A stretch of DNA of 64,000 bases from CAXBMB01 sp052078155 (GTDB lineage: Bacteria > Pseudomonadota > Alphaproteobacteria > Kiloniellales > DSM-21159), in assembly GCA_052078155.1 (NCBI GenBank), contig JBQJBP010000002.1, positions 806,001-870,000 on the forward strand, in the 5' to 3' direction. Positions 45,470 through 54,764 of the stretch are shown in pieces (the first letter of the stretch is position 1; each line of letters begins with the position of its first letter). Position numbers and translations under genes: made by a program. The notes beneath the pieces are model-generated. The model was not told where the DNA came from. It saw nothing but the letters and a program-made list of their open reading frames with translations, and ran no database searches.

Positions 45470-48422
45470 GGAGTTTCTCGTTTTCTGGATCCACAAAACA
45501 GGGGCTGCAGAGCACCGCTGGCACGTACTGATCTTTCAGGCCGTTCCACAGCAGAACCTTTTCGCCCAGCCTCTCCGGGCCATGTTTGACCAGGGCCAGT
45601 CCGATGGGGTGCCCCAGCGTGGGAGAGTAGGCCATGGAGGTGACATGTCCCTGGTCGGTGGCCATGGAGGGCTTGTCTCCGACGTTGAGGATATGAGCAC
45701 CGGTAGAGAAGTTATCCGATGGATTGACTGCTTTCACGCCAACCAGCTGCGGACGTTCGGGATCTTGCAGACCCTCACGTTTCAACAGGGCGCGGCCGAT
45801 GAAATCGCGTTTTTTGGTGGAGACCATGCGTCCGAAGCCCAGGTCGCCCGGGGTCACGGTGCCGTTGATTTCCGCGTGGGTGATGTGACCCTTTTCAATG
45901 CGCATCACACCCAGGGCTTCCGTGCCGTAGGGCAGAATGCCGTGGACCTGGCCCACTTCCATGATCTTGTCGGCCACCGCCTCGCCATAGTCGGCGGGCA
46001 CGGCCAGCTCATAGGCCAGTTCCCCTGAGAAGGAGATGCGGAACAGCCGGGCTGTCAGGGCCCCGCCCAGAATGCTGACTTCCCGGGCAGCCAGGAAGGG
46101 GAAGGCCTCGTTGGACAGATCTTCATCCACGATTTCCGCCAGGATCTTACGGGCGTTGGGTCCGGCGACGGCCATCTGTGCCCACTGGTCGGAAACAGAG
46201 GCCAGGCGCACATCCAGCTCAGGCCAGAGGGCCTGGGCACAGAACTCCAGATGGGTCATCACCCCAGCCGCTGCGGCCGTGGTGGTGGTCATGAAGTAGT
46301 GATTTTCGTCCAGTCGGCTGGTGGTGCCGTCGTCATAGATGAAGCCATCTTCGCGCAGCATCAGGCCGTAACGGGCTTTGCCCACCGGCAGCTTCAGAAA
46401 GGCGTTGCAGTAAACCCGGTTGAGGAATTCTGCGGCGTCTTTGCCGAAGATCTCGATCTTGCCCAGGGTAGAAACATCACAGATCCCGGCCGTGGTGCGG
46501 ACGCCCAGAACCTCCCGGTCCACCGAGGTGCGCCAGTGCGTTTCGCCGGCTTTGGGGAACCAGTCAGAGCGATACCAGAGGCCGACTTCGACGAAGTGAG
46601 CGTTGTTCTTTTCTGCCCAGCCATGCAGCGGAGATTTGCGTACAGCAGCGAAGTGCTTGCCGATGTTGGGCCCGGCCAGTGCCCCGAAGGACACGGGGGT
46701 ATAGAAGGGGCGGAAGGTGGTCAGCCCCATTTCTGCCGGTGTCTTGCCTGCTGCTTCGGCCAGGATGCCCATGGCGTTGATGTTGGACAGTTTGCCCTGG
46801 TCGGTGGCCATGCCGGTTGTGGTGTAGCGCTTGGCCAGTTCCACATGGCCATAGCCTTCCCGCTTGGCCAGTTCCAGGTCGGCCCGGTGGACGTCATTCT
46901 GGAAATCGACGAAGGCCTTGCCTTTGCTGCCCGGTACCGCCCAGAGGGGCTTGGCTGGCTGAACATCGCCGTCGTCTGCGACCCCGAAATCCAGGGTCTG
47001 GGCTTTCAGACCCAGAGCTGCCAGAGCTTGATTGGCTTTGGCTGATCCGTCGTTCAGACAGGCCCCGAGACCGTAGGTGCCCGCTGCCGCCCCGGCTGCT
47101 GCCAGACCGTCGCGCGGCGCTGGCGGCAGGAAGGCGCTGTGATCTTCTGACCAGCTGGGTTTGTCCCCGCGCTGGCAGGCCAGATGGACGATCGGGCTCC
47201 AGCCGCCGCCCATGCCAAGGCTGTCCACGGCCAGTCTTTCCGTGCCTTTGGCTGAGGTGACGGTGATTTCCCGCAACAGCTTGCCGCCATCGGTATCGGT
47301 GACCAGACCCTGGGGAATGAGGCGGGCTTTGCCCTCCCAGCTTTCCGGGGCGTCTGCACGGGCATCAATGATGGCTGTCAGGTTTACGCCCTTGGCTTCC
47401 AGGTCCCGGGCCGTCTGATAGAGGCTGGGGTCGTTGCCAAAAAGAGCAACGGACTTGCCGGGTGCCACCGCAAAGCGATTGAGATAGGTTTGGATGGCGC
47501 TGGTCATCATCACGCCGGGCCGATCATTGCCGCCAAAAACCAGGGGGCGTTCTTCTGCGCCGCTGGCCAGAATGGCTTGCTTGGCAACCACCCGCCAGAC
47601 CCGCTCCAGCGGGCGGTTGTGGTCCGGCTCCACCTGGTGCTTTTGCACCTGTTCGACCAGCCCATAGACGCCGCTGTCATAGCTGCCGAATACGGTAGAG
47701 CGGGGCAGCAGCCGCACCCGGTCGTTTGCGGCCAGTTCAGCCAGGCTTTCGCTCAGGAAGTCGGCCGCGCCTTTGCCGGCGATCTCTCCGCTTTCTGACA
47801 GCAGGCCGCCGCCCAGTTCAAAATCCTCATCGGCCAGGATGACGCTGGCGCCTCCGCGGGCCGCAGTCAGGGCTGCAGCCAGACCTGCGGGGCCAGCCCC
47901 GATGACCAGCAGATCACAGTGGGCCCAGCGTTTCTCATAGCGGTCCGGATCAGGGCTGTAGTCGGCTTTGCCCAGCCCGGCTGCCCGGCGAATGATGGGC
48001 TCGTAGACCTTTTCCCAGAAGACAGCGGGCCACATGAAGGTCTTGTAGTAGAAACCGGCCGACAGCAGAGGGCCGAACAGGCCGTTCAGAGCGCCGATGT
48101 CGTAGTTCAGCGACGGCCAGTGGTTCTGACTGCGGGCGGCAAGCCCTTCACAGAGCTCCACCTGGGTGGCGCGGGTATTGGGCTCCGTGCGTCCCCCTTT
48201 GCCCAGTGTCACCAGAGCATTGGGCTCGGCAGCCCCGGCGGTAAGAATGCCGCGCGGGCGGTGGTACTTGAAACTGCGGCCGACCAGTTGCTGACCGTTG
48301 GCCAGCAGGGCAGACGCCAGACTGTCTCCGGCCAGACCCTTCATGAATTTGCCGTTGAAGCTGAATTCCAGCGCGCTGTCGCGGTCAATCAGACCACCTT
48401 GCTTTAAACGATAAGAGGTCAT
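45462..48422 (-). CDS. soxA: Sarcosine oxidase alpha subunit
   Basis: The largest subunit, 986 residues. The N-terminal part (about 10-120) is a ferredoxin-like fold lacking cysteines (FNGKFMKGLAGDSLASALL). The central NAD-binding motif LLVIGAGPAGLAAALTAARGG is at about residues 170-190. The C-terminal half is an aminomethyltransferase/GcvT domain that captures the methyl as methylene-tetrahydrofolate. It oxidises sarcosine to glycine, formaldehyde equivalent and hydrogen peroxide. Its start overlaps the soxD stop by four bases (ATGA). Confidence 0.95.
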   Translation of the reverse strand: MTSYRLKQGGLIDRDSALEFSFNGKFMKGLAGDSLASALLANGQQLVGRSFKYHRPRGILTAGAAEPNALVTLGKGGRTEPNTRATQVELCEGLAARSQNHWPSLNYDIGALNGLFGPLLSAGFYYKTFMWPAVFWEKVYEPIIRRAAGLGKADYSPDPDRYEKRWAHCDLLVIGAGPAGLAAALTAARGGASVILADEDFELGGGLLSESGEIAGKGAADFLSESLAELAANDRVRLLPRSTVFGSYDSGVYGLVEQVQKHQVEPDHNRPLERVWRVVAKQAILASGAEERPLVFGGNDRPGVMMTSAIQTYLNRFAVAPGKSVALFGNDPSLYQTARDLEAKGVNLTAIIDARADAPESWEGKARLIPQGLVTDTDGGKLLREITVTSAKGTERLAVDSLGMGGGWSPIVHLACQRGDKPSWSEDHSAFLPPAPRDGLAAAGAAAGTYGLGACLNDGSAKANQALAALGLKAQTLDFGVADDGDVQPAKPLWAVPGSKGKAFVDFQNDVHRADLELAKREGYGHVELAKRYTTTGMATDQGKLSNINAMGILAEAAGKTPAEMGLTTFRPFYTPVSFGALAGPNIGKHFAAVRKSPLHGWAEKNNAHFVEVGLWYRSDWFPKAGETHWRTSVDREVLGVRTTAGICDVSTLGKIEIFGKDAAEFLNRVYCNAFLKLPVGKARYGLMLREDGFIYDDGTTSRLDENHYFMTTTTAAAAGVMTHLEFCAQALWPELDVRLASVSDQWAQMAVAGPNARKILAEIVDEDLSNEAFPFLAAREVSILGGALTARLFRISFSGELAYELAVPADYGEAVADKIMEVGQVHGILPYGTEALGVMRIEKGHITHAEINGTVTPGDLGFGRMVSTKKRDFIGRALLKREGLQDPERPQLVGVKAVNPSDNFSTGAHILNVGDKPSMATDQGHVTSMAYSPTLGHPIGLALVKHGPERLGEKVLLWNGLKDQYVPAVLCSPCFVDPENEKLHV

Positions 48423-48700
48423 GCCTGCTCCTCCGACAGCTTGGCCTGGCTGGCGTCAATCACCGCTTCCACCTCGTGGGTCATGGTGTGCCGGGTCACG
48501 GCAAGCCAGCGGCGACAGCCGCCGGTATGGTGCCAGAGTTCCCGATGGGACCCTCTGGGGTTCTCCCGCAGATGGACATAGGCGTGCCAGTCCTGGGCCG
48601 GGGCGTCAGGGCTGGGGCGGACAACAGCGCCATCACCTTTGATGGTGAATTCTTCTTTGGGTCTTGGCCCGCAGTGGGGGCAGGTAACAAGGCTTGCCAT
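48419..48700 (-). CDS. soxD: Sarcosine oxidase delta subunit
   Basis: The zinc-binding delta subunit of 93 residues. The N-terminal TCPHCGPRPKEEF gives two zinc cysteines (residues 7 and 10), and a further His and Cys follow in HHTGGCRRW, as in the known family. It is located between soxB and soxA with overlapping stop and start. It is not to be confused with sulfur-oxidation SoxD. Confidence 0.94.
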   Translation of the reverse strand: MASLVTCPHCGPRPKEEFTIKGDGAVVRPSPDAPAQDWHAYVHLRENPRGSHRELWHHTGGCRRWLAVTRHTMTHEVEAVIDASQAKLSEEQA

Positions 48701-48799
48701 GGGGTCTGTCCCTTAATGCGCTTTCTGGTCATTTGCGTCGGAAAGCGCGACAATTCAAAAGCTCTTTTCTTGCTTCGCTGAGAAGCGGAACGGTCTGGT

Positions 48800-50050
48800 C
48801 TAGTGCAGGTTGGCCTGAGCACCGACGCCCTTTTCATCAATGACGTACCCGCGCTCAAAGCGGTCGAGGCGCATGAAGCGGGCAACCGGATGGGGCTCGC
48901 CGGTGGCCAGCAAATGGGCGAAGCACCAGCCCGAGGCCGGGGTGGCTTTGAAACCGCCGTAACACCAGCCGGCATTGAGGTAGAGGTTCTCAATGGGGGT
49001 GCGATCGATGATGGGCGAGCCGTCCATGGACATGTCCATGACACCGCCCCAGGACCGAAGCACCCGCACCCGGGAAAGGGAAGGCATCATGGCCACGCCA
49101 CTTTCGATCACATGCTCGACGGTGGCCAGATTGCCGCGCTGGGCATAGCTGTTGTAGCCGTCGATGTCGCCGCCGAAGACCAACCCGCCCTTGTCGGACT
49201 GGGAGATGTAGAAGTGCCCGGCACCAAAGGTCACCACACCATCGATCAGGGGTTTGAGCCCCTCGCTGACAAAGGCCTGCAGCACATGACTGTCGATGGG
49301 CAGCTTGAGGTCGGCCATCTGAGCCACCTGCCCGGAATTCCCGGCAGCTGCCAGCGCCAGTTTGTTGCAGCCAATGAAGCCCTGAGAGGTTTCCACGCCG
49401 GTGACCTTGCCGCCTTCGCGGCGGATGCCGGTCACTTCACAATGCTGGATGATGTCTACGCCCCGGCTGTCTGCGCCGCGGCCATAGCCCCAGGCCACAC
49501 CGTCATGACGCACCGTGCCGCCGCGTTTCTGCAGCAGTCCACCGCGCACGGGAAAGCGTGCATTGTCAAAATCAAGATAGGGCACGCGCTGGCGCACCTG
49601 GTCCCGATCCAGCAGCTCCGCGTCTGTCCCGTGCAGGCGCATGGCGTTGCCGCGGCGGCTGAAAGCATCCCGCTGGGCGTCGCTGTGCAGCAGGTTGAGA
49701 ACCGAACGCTGGGAGACCATGGCGTTGAAGTTGAAATCCTGCTCCAGCCCCTCCCAGAGTTTCAGGGAAAGCTCATAGAAGGGCTGATTGCCTTCCAGCA
49801 GATAGTTGGAGCGGATGATGGTGGTGTTTCGTCCGACATTGCCGGAGCCCAGATAGCCCTTTTCCAAGACAGCGACATTGGTGATGCCATGTTCCTTGGC
49901 CAGATAGTAGGCCGTGGCCAGACCGTGGCCGCCCCCCCCCACGATCACCACATCATAATGATCTTTGGGTTTGGGGAAGCGCCAGGCGGGGGTCCAGCCT
50001 TTGTTGCCTGAAAAGGCTTGGCGCAGCAGGTTGAAAGCAGAATAACGCAT
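48800..50050 (-). CDS. soxB: Sarcosine oxidase beta subunit
   Basis: The FAD/FMN-binding beta subunit, 416 residues, which holds the catalytic flavin and the sarcosine-binding site. The FAD motif VVIVGGGGHGLATAYYLA is at about residues 33-50, and NVGRNTTIIRSNYL is a conserved family block. It is the first gene of soxB-D-A-G and is divergent from a GlxA/AraC-type regulator. The gap to soxD is about 100 bases with no visible terminator, so all four genes probably form one operon. Sarcosine is the last N-methyl step in glycine betaine breakdown. Confidence 0.95.
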   Translation of the reverse strand: MRYSAFNLLRQAFSGNKGWTPAWRFPKPKDHYDVVIVGGGGHGLATAYYLAKEHGITNVAVLEKGYLGSGNVGRNTTIIRSNYLLEGNQPFYELSLKLWEGLEQDFNFNAMVSQRSVLNLLHSDAQRDAFSRRGNAMRLHGTDAELLDRDQVRQRVPYLDFDNARFPVRGGLLQKRGGTVRHDGVAWGYGRGADSRGVDIIQHCEVTGIRREGGKVTGVETSQGFIGCNKLALAAAGNSGQVAQMADLKLPIDSHVLQAFVSEGLKPLIDGVVTFGAGHFYISQSDKGGLVFGGDIDGYNSYAQRGNLATVEHVIESGVAMMPSLSRVRVLRSWGGVMDMSMDGSPIIDRTPIENLYLNAGWCYGGFKATPASGWCFAHLLATGEPHPVARFMRLDRFERGYVIDEKGVGAQANLH

Positions 50051-50246
50051 GAATGATCCATCCGGGCTCTTGGGGCCTGAACACTAAGGGTCCAGGCAAG
50101 GCGGTCCCAATTGCAGAGATCAGGCAGCCTTGCCTGCCACCCGGTTGTGAAAGGGGCACGGCAATCCGCCTGTTTACCTGCGTCATGATGGCAGATGGGG
50201 CGGCAGTTTATTGCATCAATGGGACGAATTTGGATATGTTTAGGAC

Positions 50247-51218
50247 ATGTCTGTCACAAAAGATCCAAACACCCAGACCATCGGCGTGATTCTAATTCCC
50301 GGTTTCGCCCTGATGACCTTTGCGGCGGCAACAGAACCCTTGCGGGCCGCCAATCTTCTGGCAGGTCAGGAACTCTACGATTTTGTTGTCTATTCGCCTG
50401 ACGGCCAGCCCGTGTCTTCTTCTTCCGGGGTACCGGTTCCGGCGCAGCCCTTGCCTGCCAGCCGCAGAGAGGCACCGTCCAATCTGGCTCTGCTGTTTGT
50501 GCTGGCCGGGGGGGAAGTGATCTCCTGGCGCTATCCCGGGGTGCCGGGCCTTTTGCGGCGTATGGCCAAAGATGGCATTCGCCTGGGTGGCATTTCCGGC
50601 GGGTCTTACCTGCTGGCGGAAGCTGGTCTGATGACAGGGCGGCGTTTCACCACCCACTGGGAGTATGCCCCGGCCTTGCGTGAGGCCTTTCCCGACAGTG
50701 ATCTGCAGCGTACCCGTTATGTGCTGGATGGAGACAGGGTGACCTGTGGCGGCGGCATTGCGGTGCTGGACATGATGGTGGCTTTGATTGCCGAGCGGCT
50801 GGGCAGTGATTTTTCCCGACGGGTCAGCGACTGGTATCTGCACACCCATCTGAACCAGCCTGCCGGGCCTCAGCGGGCGTCGCTGGCTGAGCGCTATGGC
50901 GTGCATCACCCGGCTTTGCTGATGGCTCTGGAAAAAATGGAAACCACCATTGAGGCCCCGCTCAGCCGTCAGGCCATGGCGGGGCTGTGCGGGGTGTCGC
51001 ATCGCCACCTGGACCGGCTTTTTGCCGAGCAGCTGAACAGTACCTTTCTGGAGAGCTATCGTCGCATTCGCCTGGAACACGCCCGGCAGCTGCTGCAGCA
51101 GTCGGCCCTGTCCATTTCAGAGATTGCCTATGCCACAGGCTTTTCCAGCAGCAGTCATTTTTCCCGCTGTTTTGCCCAGAGGTTTCAACTGACGCCGCGA
51201 CAGGCGCGAAAATCCTGA
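50247..51218 (+). CDS. GlxA/AraC-type transcriptional regulator
   Basis: A regulator of 323 residues. The first 190 residues form a glutamine-amidotransferase-like (DJ-1/PfpI) domain (VILIPGFALMTFAAATEPL, GGISGGSYLLAEAGLM), and the last 100 hold two AraC-type helix-turn-helix units (ISEIAYATGFSSSSHFSRCF). This is the layout of Pseudomonas GbdR and SouR, which activate dimethylglycine and sarcosine catabolism. It lies divergent from soxB, so an activator of the sox operon is likely; the effector (sarcosine or dimethylglycine) is inferred, not seen. Confidence 0.86.
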   Translation: MSVTKDPNTQTIGVILIPGFALMTFAAATEPLRAANLLAGQELYDFVVYSPDGQPVSSSSGVPVPAQPLPASRREAPSNLALLFVLAGGEVISWRYPGVPGLLRRMAKDGIRLGGISGGSYLLAEAGLMTGRRFTTHWEYAPALREAFPDSDLQRTRYVLDGDRVTCGGGIAVLDMMVALIAERLGSDFSRRVSDWYLHTHLNQPAGPQRASLAERYGVHHPALLMALEKMETTIEAPLSRQAMAGLCGVSHRHLDRLFAEQLNSTFLESYRRIRLEHARQLLQQSALSISEIAYATGFSSSSHFSRCFAQRFQLTPRQARKS

Positions 51219-51354
51219 CTGAAAGGGCCTGCCAGACACATCAGCCCGGCAGACCCTCATGAGACAGTCATCTCGCTTTCAGCAGTCTCTCTGTGTGATA
51301 GCGCTAGCCGCGAAGATTGGCCTCTTATGTCACCCTCTAACAGGTTGAAAGGCT

Positions 51355-52101
51355 CTAGAGGTTCTGACCGCCATCGACCGAAAGGGTCTGGCCGGTGATC
51401 CAGCTGGCAGCCGGAGACAGCAGGAAGGCGGCCGTGCGGCCGATTTCTTCCGGCTCGCCCATGCGCCCGAACGGGATGCCGGACCGGGTGCTGTTGTAGA
51501 CCTCCGGAGCATTTTTCTTGCGGTCATCCCAGACACCACCTGGAAACTCGATGGAACCCGGGGCGATGCAGTTCACCCGGATGCCCGCAGCGGCATGTTC
51601 CTTGGCGTGGCTGAGGGTTAGGTGAATGACACTGGCTTTGATGGCGCCGTAAGCAATGTTGCCGCTGGCGCCAATACCGGAAATTGAGGAGATGTTGAGC
51701 ACTGAGCCGCTGTTGCTGTCCTTCAGGTGGGGCAGGGCGGCCCAGGTCGCGCGCAGTACCCCCATCAGATCGACATCGATGCTCTTTTTCCATCCTTCTT
51801 CATTGTCGCCATAGCCAAATCCGGAAGGGTTGTTGACCAGGCCGTCCAGTCCGCCGAGAGCCTTTGCGGCCTCGTCTATGTAGCTGGCCAGGGCGTCGGG
51901 ATTGCCGACGTCACAGGCCTTGATGTGAACCTGGCCGCCGTGGCGCAGCAGTTTGTCTCTGGCCTCTTCCAGACCGGCCTGTCCCCGGCTGCAGAGGGAG
52001 ATGTTCGCCCCTTCTGCGGCGCAGATGTCAGCAATGGCAAAGCCGATGCCCCGGCTGCCCCCGGTTACTGCGATGTTTTTGCCAGCCAAACCCAGGTCCA
52101 T
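51355..52101 (-). CDS. SDR family oxidoreductase
   Basis: A short-chain dehydrogenase of 248 residues. The cofactor motif GGSRGIGFAIA is at about residues 15-25, and the catalytic YGAIKAS follows near residue 153. Substrate is not predictable. It reads toward the regulator's end and away from the TMADH-like gene, with no visible terminator between. Confidence 0.86.
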   Translation of the reverse strand: MDLGLAGKNIAVTGGSRGIGFAIADICAAEGANISLCSRGQAGLEEARDKLLRHGGQVHIKACDVGNPDALASYIDEAAKALGGLDGLVNNPSGFGYGDNEEGWKKSIDVDLMGVLRATWAALPHLKDSNSGSVLNISSISGIGASGNIAYGAIKASVIHLTLSHAKEHAAAGIRVNCIAPGSIEFPGGVWDDRKKNAPEVYNSTRSGIPFGRMGEPEEIGRTAAFLLSPAASWITGQTLSVDGGQNL

Positions 52102-52283
52102 GTTCTATCTCCAGCTTGTCTCAGTTTTGTTCAAAAAGAAGGGGCAGGTGACCGCGGTCAAAGTCTGCATCCCCGATAAGGACAGGGGGAAAAGTCACTC
52201 ACGTTGTTTCCCTGTCAGCTCGTTATCCACCAGGTGTTTTTGGCTGTGGCAATCAGATCCAAAGTCCCATCGGATTGAGGGAA

Positions 52284-52327
52284 ATTGAAGCGTGAATTTG
52301 CCTCTTTTCAAAAAGATAGAGCATGCT
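52284..52327. repeat. Dispersed intergenic element, short fragment D
   Basis: Contains GAAGCGTGAATTTGCCTC, identical to copy A in this segment, then CTTTTCAAAAAGATAGAGC. Only the left half resembles the full element. Confidence 0.5.
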
Positions 52328-52436
52328 TCGGGGGGAGATCCTTGCGGCTGCCCGTCCTGCAGATGCTAGCAAACCTGGCTGGCCAATGCAGTCCCCGACA
52401 GGGTGACCAACACTTGTGACAAAGCTGATTTTCACT

Positions 52437-52456
52437 AATTGAACATATGTACAATT
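52437..52456. promoter_or_regulatory. Palindromic operator before the TMADH-like gene
   Basis: A near-perfect palindrome with core ATTGAACA-TA-TGTACAAT, flanked by A and T. It lies about 110 bases before the GTG start. The same core is found twice between the mttB-like and solute-binding genes. Confidence 0.65.
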
Positions 52457-52565
52457 AATGATATTCTCTCTGTTGAAATGAATAGGTCAGACCCGCTGCG
52501 CTGGTTTTCAAAGACGCGCTCGATGCGCGGTGGGTGAAGATCTGTCCCCTTCTTAGGAGAGTGCT

Positions 52566-54686
52566 GTGGCTTGTGATCCCCGTTTTGAGCTGCTGTTTGA
52601 ACCCCAGGCCATCGGCCCCGTGACAGCTCCAAACCGCTTCTACCAGGTGCCCCATGCCAGTGGCATGACCAACGCCATGCCCCGCACCCGCGCCAAGTTT
52701 CGGGAAATCAAGGCTGAAGGCGGCTGGGGAGTGATCTCGACCGGGGCCTGTTCCATGCATCCGTCGTCAGACGATTCACCTCTGCCTTTTGCGCGGTTGT
52801 GGTGTGATGAGGATATCCGCAGTCATGCCTTGATGACGGAGGCGGTGCACCGGCATGGGGCCCTGGCAGCCATTGAGCTTTTCCATGGCGGGGCGGTCAC
52901 CATGAACCGTACCAGCCGCCTGCCTCTGCTGTCGCCTTCCGGCAAGGCCTGGCTGCCCAATCACGTGGGGTTCATGTCGAACGTGCGGCCCAAGGTGATG
53001 GACAAGCAGGACATTGCCGATCTGCTGCGCTGGCAAAAGGAAGGAGCTCTGCGGGCCAAGTCGGCGGGTTTTGACATCGTTTATGTCTACGCCGGTATGG
53101 GCTACCTGCCCTATCAGTTCCTGCTGTCGGATTACAATGAGCGCAGGGACGAATATGGCGGTTCGGTGGACAATCGGGCGCGGCTGGTGGCTCAGTTGAT
53201 CGAGGTAACCAAGGAAGCCGTCGGCGACAGCTGTGGGGTGGCGCTGCGGGTATCCATGGAAGAACTGCGGGGCAAACCCCATGATCAGGCGGCGTCTGAA
53301 GCCCATCGGCTGGTAGAGGTGCTGGGCGATCTGCCGGACCTCTGGGATGTCAAAATGGACTCCGGCCCGACGGACTGTGCGCCCTCGCGCTTTGCCGAAG
53401 AAGGCAGTCATGAATCCATCATCGATTTCGTCAAGCAGGTGACAGACAAGCCCGTGGTCGGTGTCGGCCGCTTTACCTCACCGGATACCATGGTCAGCCA
53501 GATCAAGCGCGGCGTGCTGGATTTCATCGGGGCGGCCCGCCCCTCCATCGCCGACCCCTTCCTGCCCAACAAGATCAGGGAAGGCCGTCCGGACGAAATC
53601 CGGGAGTGCATTGGCTGCAACATCTGCATTTCCTCCTGGCACGACGGCGTGCCGGTGCGCTGTACGCAAAACCCGACCATTGGTGAAGAATGGCGGCGGG
53701 ACTGGCACCCTGAGAAGGTGGCCAAAAAACAGAACGACGACCGGGTCCTGGTGGTGGGCGGCGGGCCAGCAGGCCTGGAATGCGCCCGGGTGCTGGCGCT
53801 GCGCGGTCATGAGGTGGTGTTGTCCGAAGGGCGCGCTGAACTGGGCGGGCGGCTGGTCTTTGAAACAACCCTGCCGGGGCTGAATGCCTGGGGCCGGGTG
53901 CGGGACTATCGTCTCCACGCCCTGCGCAGTTCCGATAAGGTCTCGCTCTATACGGACAGCCTTTTGTCGGCCGATGACATCTGCGACTTTGGATTTGAGC
54001 AGGTGGTACTGGCCACCGGGTCGCGCTGGTCCAAGGAGCTGCTGTCACCTCTGGAGCTGCCGATGGCTGGCCTGCCGGAGCCGGAAGATGGCAGCGTTCT
54101 GCCGGTTTACACACCCGATGACATCGCCGCCGGTGTGACCCTGGAAGGTCCGGTGGTTGTCTTTGACTTTGACGGCTACACCATGGGCTCGGTCATGGCG
54201 GAGCATCTGGCTTTGCAGGGCCATGCCGTGACCTATGTGACACCCTCGGGTTACGCCTCCAACTGGGGGGTCATGGACAATGTACAGCCTCTGGTTCACA
54301 AGCGCTTTGCGGAGCTGGGCATCCGTCTCAAAACCCTGTCGTTGGTGGCGGGACTTGAAAAGGGACAACTGCGGCTGAAGGACTTTTTCTCCGGCGCGGA
54401 GAGTTCCATGCCCTGTGGGGCTCTGGTGATTGTCGGCACCCGTCTGGGTAACGACGACCTGCACCGATCGCTGATGGCAGACCCCGATCGTCTGGAAGCC
54501 GCCGGCATCAAGCAACTGCATCTGATTGGCGATGCGCTGACCCCGGGTGCCCTGGCCCATGCGGTGCATTCCGGACACAGCTGCGCCCGTGTTCTGGGAG
54601 AAAAGGACCCGCGCCGTGCCGCCCAGCACTACAAGCTTGATGGGCCCCTGGGCCCCCTGGCGGCGCTGGAGGTGGCGGCGGATTAG
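52566..54686 (+). CDS. Trimethylamine/dimethylamine dehydrogenase-like iron-sulfur flavoprotein
   Basis: A protein of 706 residues from a GTG start with AGGAGA upstream. The N-terminal half is an Old Yellow Enzyme-type FMN barrel (DEYGGSVDNRARL is the family stretch). A 4Fe-4S site follows with cysteines at residues 348, 351, 354 and 366, the spacing known from trimethylamine dehydrogenase. The C-terminal half has two Rossmann units for ADP or FAD (VVGGGPAGLECARVLALRGH). Relatives include trimethylamine and dimethylamine dehydrogenases, histamine dehydrogenase and the DgcA subunit of dimethylglycine demethylase; sequence alone does not decide. A palindromic operator precedes it and a strong terminator follows. 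Confidence 0.88.
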   Translation: MACDPRFELLFEPQAIGPVTAPNRFYQVPHASGMTNAMPRTRAKFREIKAEGGWGVISTGACSMHPSSDDSPLPFARLWCDEDIRSHALMTEAVHRHGALAAIELFHGGAVTMNRTSRLPLLSPSGKAWLPNHVGFMSNVRPKVMDKQDIADLLRWQKEGALRAKSAGFDIVYVYAGMGYLPYQFLLSDYNERRDEYGGSVDNRARLVAQLIEVTKEAVGDSCGVALRVSMEELRGKPHDQAASEAHRLVEVLGDLPDLWDVKMDSGPTDCAPSRFAEEGSHESIIDFVKQVTDKPVVGVGRFTSPDTMVSQIKRGVLDFIGAARPSIADPFLPNKIREGRPDEIRECIGCNICISSWHDGVPVRCTQNPTIGEEWRRDWHPEKVAKKQNDDRVLVVGGGPAGLECARVLALRGHEVVLSEGRAELGGRLVFETTLPGLNAWGRVRDYRLHALRSSDKVSLYTDSLLSADDICDFGFEQVVLATGSRWSKELLSPLELPMAGLPEPEDGSVLPVYTPDDIAAGVTLEGPVVVFDFDGYTMGSVMAEHLALQGHAVTYVTPSGYASNWGVMDNVQPLVHKRFAELGIRLKTLSLVAGLEKGQLRLKDFFSGAESSMPCGALVIVGTRLGNDDLHRSLMADPDRLEAAGIKQLHLIGDALTPGALAHAVHSGHSCARVLGEKDPRRAAQHYKLDGPLGPLAALEVAAD

Positions 54687-54707
54687 CACCCAGTGCTCTT
54701 GGCTATC

Positions 54708-54745
54708 AAAAAAGCCCCCGCTTCATTCTGAGCGGGGGCTTTTCC
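54708..54745. terminator. Bidirectional terminator between convergent TMADH-like and mttB-like genes
   Basis: AAAAAAGCCCCCGCT and AGCGGGGGCTTTTCC make a strong symmetrical hairpin with A and T runs on both sides. Confidence 0.85.
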
Positions 54746-54764
54746 ATTTGCGACTAGAGGCAGC

